Shown: piece after piece, positions 1 through 8,890 of the stretch
Layout of the letters: every line of letters starts with the position of its first letter
Position numbering within the stretch: the first letter of the stretch is position 1
Assembly (NCBI GenBank): GCA_965222015.1
Contig: CBDCTL010000023.1
Coordinates: forward strand, 868,001-932,000
Origin: JANQPX01 sp965222015
GTDB lineage: Bacteria; Pseudomonadota; Alphaproteobacteria; Geminicoccales; Geminicoccaceae
Reading direction: 5' to 3'
Length of the DNA: 64,000 bases
Position numbers and translations under genes: made by a program
Notes under the pieces: generated by a model
What the model saw: only the letters and a program-made list of their open reading frames with translations
The model's database searches: none
Told to the model about the DNA's origin: nothing

Positions 1-43
1 GGGATTAACGGAATGACAAGGTTTGGAGGGTAACTCAACCTAG

Positions 44-565
44 ATGGCAGCTCCGGCAAAAGACGAATACCGAATCAACGACAGAATTGAAGCGGCAGAG
101 GTTCGCCTGGTCGACGCGGACGGCGAAATGGCAGGCGTCGTCGGCCTCCCGCAGGCACTGGAGAAGGCGATGGCGGCAGGGCTCGACCTGGTCGAAGTCT
201 CGCCCAACGCCAGTCCACCCGTCTGCAAGATTCTCGATTACGGCAAGTTCAAATACGAGGCGCAGAAAAAGGCCAACGCCGCACGCAAGAAACAGCGGGT
301 GATCGAGGTCAAGGAAATCAAGATGCGCCCCAATATCGACGACCACGACTACGAGACCAAGATGCGCAAGGTGCACGCCTTCATCGAGGAAGGCGACAAG
401 GTCAAGGTGACCATGCGCTTCCGCGGTCGTGAACTCGCCCATCAGGACATCGCCATGAAGGTCCTGAACCGGGTCCGCGAAGAAGTCGGCGAAACCGTCA
501 AGATCGAGCAGTTCCCGCGCATGGAAGGCCGCCAGATGATCATGATCATGGCCCCCGCCAAGTGA
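44..565 (+). CDS. infC: translation initiation factor IF-3
   Basis: IF-3 binds the 30S subunit, prevents early joining of 50S and checks the start codon during initiation. The 173-residue protein has the full family architecture: an N-terminal domain beginning YRINDRI, a lysine-rich helical linker around residues 75-95 and a C-terminal domain (KVTMRFRGRE, then the terminal MIMIMAPAK). The ATG used lies 13 bases after a GGAGGG box. Many infC genes use a rare AUU-type start, but here a normal ATG gives a full-length protein. The usual downstream rpmI-rplT pair is absent; the next gene is an aminopeptidase. Identification is secure. Confidence 0.97.
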   Translation: MAAPAKDEYRINDRIEAAEVRLVDADGEMAGVVGLPQALEKAMAAGLDLVEVSPNASPPVCKILDYGKFKYEAQKKANAARKKQRVIEVKEIKMRPNIDDHDYETKMRKVHAFIEEGDKVKVTMRFRGRELAHQDIAMKVLNRVREEVGETVKIEQFPRMEGRQMIMIMAPAK

Positions 566-632
566 GGCGCGGCCTCAAGCGTTGACTTGCTTGTTTCTGG
601 CAACGCGGCCCGAATCCAAATTGGGATAGGTT

Positions 633-2639
633 ATGGCAGCGACGGATGACGGTCGGCTGACGGAGGCGCTTGCGTCTCATGGCACTGAGACATCGCTCGA
701 CGAAATCGACGACCTGCTGAAAGGCGTACTTGCCGCCCCCAAGGGCCATGACCCCGACGCTTGGCTCGACCTCATTGCCCCGCCCGACGCCGCCGATCTG
801 CGCGATCTGCTGAAAGATCGTCTCGCCGCCCTCGACAAGAGGGACGCAAACCAGCCCCTGCCGATTTCCGATCGGCTCGCCGGCCTGAGGTCGACGCTGT
901 CGACGCTCGACCTGGACGGGCTCATTGTTCCGTTGACTGACGAACATCGAAATGAGTACATCCCCGATGCCCGCCAGCGTCTGGCCTGGCTGACGGGCTT
1001 CACCGGATCTGCGGGAACGCTGGTCGTTCTCGGCGACCGTGCCGCCGTCTTCGTCGACGGCCGCTACACCGTGCAGGCCGAGCAGCAGCTCGATGCGGAC
1101 CTGTTCGAGCGCGCCCATCTGATCGAAACCCCGCCCGCGAAATGGCTCGGCGACAACCTGAAAAAGGGCCAGCGTTTCGGCTACGACGCCAATCTCCACG
1201 TCAAGGCCGAGGTTGAACGCTTCCAGAAGGCCTGCGACAAGGCGGGCGCAGAGCTGGTCGCGCTCGACGACAACCCCGTCGATACGATCTGGCCGGGCCA
1301 GCCGGCGATGCCGATCGCGCCGATCGATGAGCTCGACGTTCGCTATGCCGGCGAGAGCAGCGACGACAAACGCACACGCATGGGCAGGAAGGTCGAAGAG
1401 ACCCGCGCCGACGTCTCCCTGATCGGTGCCCCCGACAGCATCGCCTGGCTCCTCAACATCCGAGGCGGCGACGTGCCGTTCAATCCCCTCACCGTCGCCT
1501 TCGCCTTGCTCCACAAGGACGGCGCCGTCGAGTTTTTCTTGGACGAACGCAAGCTTCGCCCTGGTCAGAACCTGGGGAACGGTGTCTCGATCCAGGCCAT
1601 CCAGGACTTTGACAAGGCCCTCGACTATCTCGGCAAGCAGAAGAAAACCGTGCTCGCCGATCCCGCCTGGACCAATGTCGCGCTGACGAAGCGGCTGACC
1701 GCAGCCGGCGCCCGGCTCATAGAAGACAGCGAGCCCTGCATCCTCGCCAAGGCAATCAAGAACGAGACCGAACTCGAAGGCGCTCGAGCCGCCCAGATCC
1801 GGGACGGTGCCGCCGTCACCCGCTTTCTCGCCTGGCTGAGCGAGGCGCTCGCCGACGGCGACGAGATCACCGAGCTCGAAGCCGCCGCCGCGCTCGAAGC
1901 CGAACGCGGGAAAGATCCGCTCTACCGCGGCCCGAGCTTCGACACCATCTCGGCGGCGGGGCCGAACGCGGCGCTCGCCCATTACAGAGTGACGGAAGAG
2001 TCGAACCGAGCGCTGGAGCGCGGCAACCTCTATCTGGTGGACAGCGGCGGTCAGTATCCGGACGCCACCACCGACATCACCCGGACCGTCGCGGTCGGCG
2101 AGCCAACCGACGAGATGCGTCGCCATTACACCCTGGTACTGAAGGGCCACATCGCCCTGGATCGCATCCGGTTTCCGAAGGGAACGAGCGGAGCCCAGAT
2201 CGACGCCTTCGCACGCGCGCCGCTCTGGCAGGCCGGTCTCGACTTCGACCACGGCACCGGCCACGGTATCGGCTCGTTCCTGTGCGTTCACGAGGGACCA
2301 GCCCGCATCGCCAAGACCGGGACGGTGCCGCTGAAGCCCGGCATGATCCTCTCGAACGAGCCCGGCTACTACCGGCCCGGCGCCTACGGCATCCGCATCG
2401 AGAACCTGGTGATCGTCAGGGATGCCGAACCGCCCGAAGGCGGCGAGCGTGACCTTCTCGGCTTCGAGAACGTGACCCGCGTGCCGCTGGATCGGACCCT
2501 GATCGACGTGACGATGCTGACCCCGGACGAACGGACCTGGGTGGACGCCTATCACGCCACGGTCAGGCAGGATCTCGGCGATCGGCTGGACGGCCCGGCC
2601 GGGGACTGGATGATGCGGGCGACCGAACCGCTCGCCTGA
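633..2639 (+). CDS. Xaa-Pro aminopeptidase family M24B
   Basis: Cytoplasmic metallopeptidase that removes N-terminal residues ahead of proline. The 668-residue protein has two creatinase-like N-terminal domains (around residues 90-400) and a C-terminal pita-bread catalytic domain. Metal ligands can be read in order: Asp in YLVDSGGQY, Asp in DATTDITRT, His in HGTGHGIGSF, Glu in SNEPGYY and Glu in IRIENLV. It is longer than usual (about 600) because of an acidic leader of about 80 residues of unknown role. A GGATAGG box precedes the ATG. It ends 7 bases before the stop of the convergent sulfite-oxidase-like gene. Confidence 0.93.
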   Translation: MAATDDGRLTEALASHGTETSLDEIDDLLKGVLAAPKGHDPDAWLDLIAPPDAADLRDLLKDRLAALDKRDANQPLPISDRLAGLRSTLSTLDLDGLIVPLTDEHRNEYIPDARQRLAWLTGFTGSAGTLVVLGDRAAVFVDGRYTVQAEQQLDADLFERAHLIETPPAKWLGDNLKKGQRFGYDANLHVKAEVERFQKACDKAGAELVALDDNPVDTIWPGQPAMPIAPIDELDVRYAGESSDDKRTRMGRKVEETRADVSLIGAPDSIAWLLNIRGGDVPFNPLTVAFALLHKDGAVEFFLDERKLRPGQNLGNGVSIQAIQDFDKALDYLGKQKKTVLADPAWTNVALTKRLTAAGARLIEDSEPCILAKAIKNETELEGARAAQIRDGAAVTRFLAWLSEALADGDEITELEAAAALEAERGKDPLYRGPSFDTISAAGPNAALAHYRVTEESNRALERGNLYLVDSGGQYPDATTDITRTVAVGEPTDEMRRHYTLVLKGHIALDRIRFPKGTSGAQIDAFARAPLWQAGLDFDHGTGHGIGSFLCVHEGPARIAKTGTVPLKPGMILSNEPGYYRPGAYGIRIENLVIVRDAEPPEGGERDLLGFENVTRVPLDRTLIDVTMLTPDERTWVDAYHATVRQDLGDRLDGPAGDWMMRATEPLA

Positions 2640-2646
2640 CGTCCGC

Positions 2647-3759
2647 TCAGCGGACGATCACATCGACCTTCTGCACCGCATTGTTGCCCATGCCGTGGAT
2701 GTTCCAGATCGGCTCATCCGGCTGGACCTCGCCGGCCTCGTCGGTGGCGCGCACCATGAGCGTCGCTTCACCCGGCGTCGCCTCCCAGTCGAAGCTCCAG
2801 CCCTGCCAGCAGCAGGCGGCGCTCGCAGACTCGACCTCCGCCGGCGCCCAGCTCGCGCCGCCATCGGTGCTCACCTCGACCCTGGCGATCGCCCTCGGAC
2901 CAGCCCAGGCGCGACCCTCGAGGCGGTGGCGGCCGGCTTCGACCATACGTTTTCTGAAGTAGAAGTCGGGCACGCCGGGCGGCGCCATCAGGGAGCGCAC
3001 GCGCTGATGGGTGACCGGCTCGCCCGGGACGTCGGTGCTGTCCCGGTAGCGGTAGGTGCCGTCCATGTAATGGCCGTCGAAACGGCGATCGACCGCCTCG
3101 ATGCGACGCAGCCATTTGACGCTGGTCATGCCGTACCAGCCCGGCACGATCAGACGAAGCGGATAGCCGTGCTGCGGCTCCAGTTCCTTGCCGTTCATGG
3201 CGTAGATCAGGAGCGGCTGATCGCGTTCGATCTCGTCAGGCGTCAGTGAGCGCTGGTAGTACTGCATCGCACCCGCCTCCATGCCGGAATCGGCGCCGGT
3301 GAAGACGATGTCGGCGGTCTCGGGCTTGAGCCCGGCCTCCTCGAGGATCGGGCCGAGCGGCGTGCCGGTCCACTCCGCCGTGCCGATGGCGCCATTCAGC
3401 CAGGGCTGGCTGACCGGGCGGGGATGCATTCTGGCACGGCCGTTGCCGGCGCATTCCATGGTGACCGGACGGGTCACGGCGGGCCGCGCTCTGATCGCGT
3501 CCATGTCGAGGGTGAGCGGCTTTTCGACCAGCCCGCCGATGTCGAGCGTCCAGTCCGCGGCGTCCGCGACCGGGATGTCGAAATGGATCAGGAGATAGTG
3601 AAGACCGATCGGCGTACGCGCATAGCGAAGGGCCTCCAGCGGCATGCCGCGATTCCTGAAAGCGAGGCTGAGCTCCTCGTAAAAATAGCGCCCGCTGTCG
3701 TCAGGGGCGGGATCGCCGGTGACCGGCGGAAACGCCGGGAGCGGGGCGAGGTCGGACAT
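2647..3759 (-). CDS. sulfite oxidase-like molybdopterin enzyme
   Basis: Sulfite-oxidase fold protein (oxidoreductase molybdopterin domain followed by the Mo-co dimerisation domain), about 370 residues. The molybdenum-ligating cysteine is in TMECAGNGRARMHP; WYGMTSVKWL and the C-terminal WNIHGMGNN also match the family. There is no heme b5 domain and no Tat or Sec signal, so it is probably cytoplasmic or partnered with a separate electron acceptor. The start was set at MSDLAPLP because GGAGAG sits 9 bases upstream; a start at 3795 would add 12 residues. Substrate is not proven to be sulfite: it could be another S- or N-oxide oxidoreductase. Confidence 0.88.
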   Translation of the reverse strand: MSDLAPLPAFPPVTGDPAPDDSGRYFYEELSLAFRNRGMPLEALRYARTPIGLHYLLIHFDIPVADAADWTLDIGGLVEKPLTLDMDAIRARPAVTRPVTMECAGNGRARMHPRPVSQPWLNGAIGTAEWTGTPLGPILEEAGLKPETADIVFTGADSGMEAGAMQYYQRSLTPDEIERDQPLLIYAMNGKELEPQHGYPLRLIVPGWYGMTSVKWLRRIEAVDRRFDGHYMDGTYRYRDSTDVPGEPVTHQRVRSLMAPPGVPDFYFRKRMVEAGRHRLEGRAWAGPRAIARVEVSTDGGASWAPAEVESASAACCWQGWSFDWEATPGEATLMVRATDEAGEVQPDEPIWNIHGMGNNAVQKVDVIVR

Positions 3760-3820
3760 GTTGTCGTTCTCTCCGTTCGAGCCAGTGTCAGGCAAGTTCA
3801 GCCCGTTGCCGCCGGCAACT

Positions 3821-5002
3821 TCAGCCCGTTGCTGCCAGCAATCCGCGGGCGGCGAGGTTTTTCATGAGCGCCGAGGCGCCGAAGGTCCAGGCCGGCACCT
3901 CGTCGCAGAAGGCGACGCGGTTGGCGAGCGTGCCGAGTTCGGGACAGGCGATGGTCACCAGATCACCCGGCTTGTGGGTGAAGCCCTCGCCCGGAGCACC
4001 CCGGTCCTCGATCGGCGCGAACATGGTGCCGGCGAACAGCACGAAGCCGTCCGGATATTGATGATTGGCGCCGATGGTCTGGCCGACCAGCTCTTCGATG
4101 TCGCGGCTGATCTCGCCCATGGAGCTGGTGCCGTCGAGCACGAAGCCGTCCTCCTCGCCTTCCACCCGAAGCGTGATGGTGGTCTTTCGAAGCTGATCGA
4201 GGGTGAGCGTATCGTCCAGGAGACGGAGGAACGGGCCGATCGCGGTCGAAGCGTTGTTGTCCTTGGACTTGCCGAGAAGAAGGGCGCTTCGCCCCTCGAA
4301 GTCCCGAAGATTGACATCGTTGCCGAGCGTCGCCCCCTTGATCTCGCCGCGCGCGTTGACGGCGACCACCAGTTCCGGCTCCGGGTTGTTCCAGGAACTG
4401 TCCCGGCGGATGCCGATCAAAGCGCCGGTGCCGACCGCGGCCATGGGCGGCGCCTTGGTGAAGATCTCCGCGTCCGGGCCGATGCCGACCTCCAGATATT
4501 GCGACCAGGCGCCCTCGCCGATCAGGTGGGCCTTGAGGCGCATGGCGGCATCCGATCCGGGCACGATCTTCGAGAGATCCGAGCCGATCACTGAAGCGAT
4601 GGTCTTTCGGATCGCCTCGGCCTTGGCGGCATCGCCGCGCGCCTGCTCCTCGATCACGCGCTCCAGCATGCTTTTCGCGAAGGTGACGCCTGACGCCTTG
4701 ATCGCCTGCAGATCGATCGGGGCGAGAAACCAGGGCGTTCCCAACTCACGCCGATCATGAGCGCTGTTGGCGAGGATTGTTTCGACATCGCCGATCCTGT
4801 CACCGCCGCTCTTCGCGATCGCGGCCGGATCGTCCTCGTCCAGAAGATCGGACATGGTGGCAACCATAGGCGAGAGATCGAACACGCCATTGTCCCGGAT
4901 CGCCACCACCGAGGGACCGCGCCCGGTCTCCGCGCGTCCGACCAGCGTGCCTTTCGATCCGTCCGCCGGCAAGACCGCTTCCGGCGTCAGCATGGCCTGC
5001 AT
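3821..5002 (-). CDS. fumarylacetoacetate hydrolase family protein
   Basis: FAH-family enzyme of 393 residues, a fold covering hydrolases, dehydratases and decarboxylases that act on 2-oxo or diketo acids with Mg2+. Family features are WFLAPIDLQAIKASGVTFAKS, split here as WFLAPIDLQ and KASGVTFAKS, the metal-binding NNPEPELVV, and GNDVNLRDFEGRSALLLGKS (GNDVNLRDFE...LLLGKSKD). The distance to the termini resembles the 2-keto-3-deoxy-arabinonate dehydratase branch, so a sugar-acid role is possible. A GGGAG box 8 bases before MQAMLTPE fixes the start; the longer reading frame to 5176 has no such site. It is divergent from the Rieske oxygenase. Confidence 0.85.
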   Translation of the reverse strand: MQAMLTPEAVLPADGSKGTLVGRAETGRGPSVVAIRDNGVFDLSPMVATMSDLLDEDDPAAIAKSGGDRIGDVETILANSAHDRRELGTPWFLAPIDLQAIKASGVTFAKSMLERVIEEQARGDAAKAEAIRKTIASVIGSDLSKIVPGSDAAMRLKAHLIGEGAWSQYLEVGIGPDAEIFTKAPPMAAVGTGALIGIRRDSSWNNPEPELVVAVNARGEIKGATLGNDVNLRDFEGRSALLLGKSKDNNASTAIGPFLRLLDDTLTLDQLRKTTITLRVEGEEDGFVLDGTSSMGEISRDIEELVGQTIGANHQYPDGFVLFAGTMFAPIEDRGAPGEGFTHKPGDLVTIACPELGTLANRVAFCDEVPAWTFGASALMKNLAARGLLAATG

Positions 5003-5208
5003 CCCTGTCTCCCTTTCCGCCCCGTTTCCTCTACCCATGCCACACAGCCTTGTGTCGTGCCAGCCCATAGCGACGGCTTGCAGCGGCAGCAGGGGGCGAC
5101 CGTTTTGCCGCGCGCTTGAAAGAACATGACGCCTTTCATGCACAGGCAGGACACCGGATCGGCCAGCATGGTTCACGTCGACGCGCGGGGATTGACGGGA
5201 GCGACCAG

Positions 5209-6468
5209 ATGACCGAGCCGAGCCTGACGACGGCCCCCGATCCGACCCTGGAGGCGGATCTCGAACGCAGCCGTCGGCCGATCGGCCAGGCGCGCGGCCT
5301 GCCGAACCGGTGCTACACCGATCCCACCCTCTTCGAGCGGGAAAAGGCGTCGCTGTTCGACCGCAGCTGGAGCTGCATCGGTTTCGCGAAGGACCTGCCG
5401 CAGCCGGGCGACGCTTTGCCCGTCGACCATCTCGGCACGCCGCTTCTCATGCTGCGCGACAAGGCGGGCGAGGTCCGCGTCTTTCACAATGTCTGCAGCC
5501 ATCGCGGCATGGTGCTTGTGGAGAAAGCGAGCCGGATCCGTTCGGTGATCCGCTGTCCCTACCACTCCTGGTGCTACGCGCTCGACGGCGCACTCAAGGC
5601 CACGCCCCATGTCGGTGGGCCCGGCCAGAACGCCGATCCCGCGATCGACCGAACGACGCTCGGGCTTCGCGCCGTGCGCACCGCCGTCTGGTTCGATCTG
5701 ATCTTCGTCGATCTTTCGGGCGAGGCGCCCGATTTCGAGACCTTCATCCGGCCGCTCGCCGAGCGCTGGCAGCCGTTCGATCCGGACGAGCTACACCATG
5801 GCGGCGCCGACGGCTCGTTCAAGCTCGACATCGCCTGCAACTGGAAACTCGCAGTCGAGAACTACTGCGAAAGCTATCATCTGCCCTGGATCCATCCGGG
5901 CCTGAACAGCTATTCCCGGCTCGAGGACCACGACAACATCGTCGAGCGAGGCCTGTTTTCCGGTCAGGGCACGCGCGTCTACGACCCGAAGCTCTCGGGC
6001 GACGGGCGGCGCTTTCCGGACTTTCGAAGCCTCGCCCGCATGCCCGCCGCCGTCACCGACGTCTGGCGGACGCGGGCGGAATATGTGGCGCTCTACCCGA
6101 ACGTCCTGCTCGGCATCCATCGCGACCATTTCTTCGCCATCCGTCTGGAGCCGATCGGACCGGCGCGCACGATCGAGCATCTGGAGATCTACTTCACGGA
6201 CCGGCGAGCCCTGGACGAGGACATGGCGGACCTTCGCCGCACGCTGCGCGCGATGTGGGAGGAGGTGTTCGCCGAGGACGTGTTCGTAGTCGAGGGCATG
6301 CAGCGCGGGCGGCGCTCGTCCGCCTTCGATGGTGGCGTGTTCTCGCCGGTGATGGACGAGGCCACCCACGCCTTCCACAAATGGGTCGCCGGGCGGCTGC
6401 ACGCGGAGCAGGCCGCGGGTGCGACGCATGCGTCGGAGAGGCCGGCACCGGTAGCGGTGGTCTCATGA
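5209..6468 (+). CDS. Rieske [2Fe-2S] oxygenase, large subunit
   Basis: Rieske non-heme iron oxygenase of 419 residues. Residues C96/H98 (NVCSHRG) and C116/H119 (CPYHSWCYAL) bind the 2Fe-2S cluster. The mononuclear iron site is in the ENYCESYHLPWIH segment: H224 and H229 are ligands, and E221 holds the place of the bridging Asp found in ring-hydroxylating dioxygenases. Glu at this place is known from the carnitine/glycine-betaine oxygenase branch (CntA, GbcA), so an amine substrate is more likely than an aromatic one. GGGAG precedes the ATG. Its stop overlaps the next start (ATGA). No reductase gene is adjacent. Confidence 0.9.
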   Translation: MTEPSLTTAPDPTLEADLERSRRPIGQARGLPNRCYTDPTLFEREKASLFDRSWSCIGFAKDLPQPGDALPVDHLGTPLLMLRDKAGEVRVFHNVCSHRGMVLVEKASRIRSVIRCPYHSWCYALDGALKATPHVGGPGQNADPAIDRTTLGLRAVRTAVWFDLIFVDLSGEAPDFETFIRPLAERWQPFDPDELHHGGADGSFKLDIACNWKLAVENYCESYHLPWIHPGLNSYSRLEDHDNIVERGLFSGQGTRVYDPKLSGDGRRFPDFRSLARMPAAVTDVWRTRAEYVALYPNVLLGIHRDHFFAIRLEPIGPARTIEHLEIYFTDRRALDEDMADLRRTLRAMWEEVFAEDVFVVEGMQRGRRSSAFDGGVFSPVMDEATHAFHKWVAGRLHAEQAAGATHASERPAPVAVVS

Positions 6469-6728
6469 CGTCGCTTCCGATCATGATCAGCGAGCGGCAG
6501 GCGTTCGAAGATCTCGACGCCGCGATCAGGGACGCGCACACCGCCGGCCGTCTGGAGCGGCTCGCCGACGGATACGCCCGGGGCGCCAGCATCTATGAGC
6601 GCCAGGGCGAGATCGACGCCGCCTGCTTCTACTGGACCCAGGCCTATGTCATCGCCCTCGACGCCGGCGTCGAGCCTCTGGCGGAGGCCATGCGGGACAA
6701 GCTCGCCGCCTTCGGCCGCATGGGCTGA
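6465..6728 (+). CDS. small alpha-helical (TPR-like) protein
   Basis: An 87-residue protein whose ATG overlaps the stop of the Rieske oxygenase by four bases, so the two are translationally coupled. The segment from residue 35 to 70 (YARGASIYERQGEIDAAC, then WTQAYVIALDAG) reads like a helix-turn-helix TPR pair. No cofactor motif is visible. I do not recognise a named family; a chaperone or assembly partner for the oxygenase is only an inference from the coupling. Confidence 0.72.
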   Translation: MTSLPIMISERQAFEDLDAAIRDAHTAGRLERLADGYARGASIYERQGEIDAACFYWTQAYVIALDAGVEPLAEAMRDKLAAFGRMG

Positions 6729-7041
6729 ACGCCGGCATCGTTCCGGCGCGAGAGGTCAGTCTCGCGCGATCCGTGGCGCACAGGCCACCACGGGATACGC
6801 AACGCCCCCGAATACGCGCCACAGCGGCCGCGATCGATGGCCGGGAGCGTTGCATCGCGGGCGCGATCATGGCAGCATTCGCGCATTCTGAGAGCTTTGT
6901 CCTCGGGCCCCTCGTCCTCGGGCTCGCCGGACGGCCCGTCCACCGAACGCACCGGGCGAAGATCCGGGGGTGGCCAACCACGATGCTAGGGAGCAGGCCG
7001 GGTCGCCGTCGTCACGGACGGAGGCGCAGGCCTGAGTTGGA
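6729..7041. other. 313-base intergenic stretch, no gene seen
   Basis: Between the small TPR-like gene and the Sel1 lipoprotein gene. Short overlapping open frames occur on both strands but have no ribosome-binding site or family resemblance. It probably carries the terminator of the oxygenase operon and the promoter of the lipoprotein gene; I could not assign either. Confidence 0.5.
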
Positions 7042-8376
7042 ATGATGAAGCGCCCTCTTGTCGCGATCGCCCTTGCGGTCTCGCTGACCGGCCTCACCGC
7101 CTGCGGCGGCGCCTATCAGAACCGGATAGGCGGATCCTACGATTCGTCCTACACGCGGGGGTCGAAGGCGCTGCGCGCCAAGGATTTCGACCTCGCGGCC
7201 GAACAATACGCCTTCGCCGCTTCGAGCGGCCATCCGAAGGCGCTGATCGCCTATGGCAAGCTGTTCGCGAGGGGACAGGGCGTCGAGCAGGACCCTGCCC
7301 GCGCGGCAGCTCTGTTCGAGGAAGCCTATGGCAAGGCGTCGAGCTACAAAAACAAGGCGGCTATGGAGCTCGGCCAGCTCCTGATGGAGGGCGGGGACGG
7401 TCCGAGCGGATCGGTCGAACCCGATGGCGCACGCGCACGCTCCCTTCTGATGGAGGCCCTGAACGGCGGCGAGCGCCGCGCGGCGTCTCGCCTCGGGCGC
7501 ATTTACGAAAAGGGCATCGGCGTCGAACCCGACCCCGCCGAGGCGATCGCCTATTATCGCCAGGCGCCCGAGAACGATGCGTTCTCCGCGCGCGATCTCG
7601 CCCGGCTGCTCGCCAGCCAGAACGCCGCGGACGCGGAGATCGCGAGCGCCGCGCAGCGGGCGGTCACGGCCTTCGAAGCCAAGGGGCAAGCGGGCAATAG
7701 CGGGGCCTGGGTGCAACTCGCCGACATCTATTCCAGGGACGAGATCGTCGAGGCCGATCCCGAACGCGCCAGAGGCTATCTGGAAAAGCTGAGCGATCCG
7801 GACGATCCGAAAATGCAGATCCGGCTTGCGCGGCTCTACGCACGGATCGGTGATCGGCAGGAGCGCAACCGCATGCTCCGGCTCGCCGCCGACGGCGGTG
7901 ATGTGCGCGCGCAGACCGAGCTCGCCAGGCTCTATCTGCGGCCGCGTTCCGCCGACACCAACGGTGCGGTCGGGCGCTACTACGCCGAACGCGCCATCGG
8001 CGGGAAGAGCGAGGCGGCGATGGTCTATCTCGGGCTCGCACTGCTGCGCGGCGGGGTTCTGGAACCGGATCCGGTCTCGGGCGAGACCCTGCTCAGGCGC
8101 GCCCAGCAGGGCGGCCATCTTCCGGCTGCCGTGGCGCTCGGCGGTTCCATCCTTCGAGGCGACGTGCGCGCCAGGACGCCCGACGAAGGACGGGTGCTTC
8201 TCGAAGAGGCGGCCGGCGAGGGATCGGCGGACGCCATGAGCGTGCTCGGTTTCGCCTATCTCGGCGGCAACGGCCTGCCCGAGGACGAGGCCCTGGCGCT
8301 GGAATGGCTGAAAAAAGCTGCCGATGGCGGCAACAAGCGGGCCAAGACCTTCCTCGCCGATCGCGGAAACGCCTGA
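7042..8376 (+). CDS. Sel1-repeat lipoprotein
   Basis: Secreted lipoprotein of 444 residues. The signal peptide ends in the lipobox LTAC, with the lipidated Cys at about residue 21. The rest is an array of Sel1/TPR-like repeats of 35-40 residues, for example PKALIAYGKLFARGQGVEQD, RRAASRLGRIYEKGIGVEPD and ADAMSVLGFAYLGGNGLPED. Such proteins are scaffolds in the periplasm or outer membrane (AlgK-like, ExoR-like). The repeats define the fold, not the partner. The second codon is also ATG, so the start could be 7045. Confidence 0.87.
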   Translation: MMKRPLVAIALAVSLTGLTACGGAYQNRIGGSYDSSYTRGSKALRAKDFDLAAEQYAFAASSGHPKALIAYGKLFARGQGVEQDPARAAALFEEAYGKASSYKNKAAMELGQLLMEGGDGPSGSVEPDGARARSLLMEALNGGERRAASRLGRIYEKGIGVEPDPAEAIAYYRQAPENDAFSARDLARLLASQNAADAEIASAAQRAVTAFEAKGQAGNSGAWVQLADIYSRDEIVEADPERARGYLEKLSDPDDPKMQIRLARLYARIGDRQERNRMLRLAADGGDVRAQTELARLYLRPRSADTNGAVGRYYAERAIGGKSEAAMVYLGLALLRGGVLEPDPVSGETLLRRAQQGGHLPAAVALGGSILRGDVRARTPDEGRVLLEEAAGEGSADAMSVLGFAYLGGNGLPEDEALALEWLKKAADGGNKRAKTFLADRGNA

Positions 8377-8441
8377 ACGATGCCGCAGACGTCCGGCCGC
8401 GCCGGACGAGCGACCGCCTGACGCAGGGTCCGGGCGCTCGC

Positions 8442-8471
8442 TTGACTTTGTCCTGGCCGGAAACCTATGTT
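8442..8471 (+). promoter_or_regulatory. sigma-70-type promoter of the atp Fo operon
   Basis: TTGACT at 8442-8447 and TATGTT at 8466-8471 with an 18-base spacer, 67 bases ahead of atpI. It is the only good match between the Sel1 gene and atpI. The tail of the match is also compatible with the alphaproteobacterial CTTGAC/CTATAT style. Confidence 0.55.
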
Positions 8472-8537
8472 GCGGGCGCTTTCGGTGGGGTGCGGCATGT
8501 TCGTGGTATCCTGTGCCGAAGCGGAAGCTGAGAGCCA

Positions 8538-8867
8538 ATGACACGCGACGACAAGTCGTCCGGTTTGAACGATCTCGGAAGCCGCATCGACAAGCTGCGG
8601 CAGGACACGGGCCTCGCGAGGGACGACGATCCCGATGGGCCGCCGCCGCCCCGAGGCTATGGGGCGGGGGTCCAGATCGGTGTCGAACTGCTGGCCGGTA
8701 TTCTTGCCGGCGGTTTCATTGGTTATTGGCTGGATCGCTGGCTGGAAACATGGCCGATTTTTTTCGTGCTTTTGTTCTTCGCCGGCGCCGGGGCTGGCAT
8801 GCTGAACGCGTTTCGGTATGTCAACCGGATGAGCAAACGTTCGACGCCGCCCGACGGTGATGACTGA
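8538..8867 (+). CDS. atpI: ATP synthase protein I
   Basis: AtpI helps assemble the c-ring and may affect Mg2+ supply of the ATP synthase. The 109-residue protein has a charged cytoplasmic N-terminus (to about residue 38), two membrane helices (VQIGVELLAGILAGGFIGYW and FFVLLFFAGAGAGMLNAF) and a short hydrophilic tail. It leads the Fo operon atpI-atpB-atpE-atpF'-atpF; the F1 genes are not in this window, the normal split arrangement in alphaproteobacteria. Confidence 0.93.
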   Translation: MTRDDKSSGLNDLGSRIDKLRQDTGLARDDDPDGPPPPRGYGAGVQIGVELLAGILAGGFIGYWLDRWLETWPIFFVLLFFAGAGAGMLNAFRYVNRMSKRSTPPDGDD

Positions 8868-8890
8868 CCGGGCGCTGGGGAGAGGGTGCC

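Noticed and set aside
546..2555. 669-residue open frame antisense to the M24B aminopeptidase
   Set aside because: It mirrors the codon phase of the real gene in high-GC DNA, has no domain, and the aminopeptidase has all its metal ligands.
6733..6756. EcfG-like site AACG...GTTCC near 6.7 kb
   Set aside because: The spacer is only 8 bases, far from the required 16-17.
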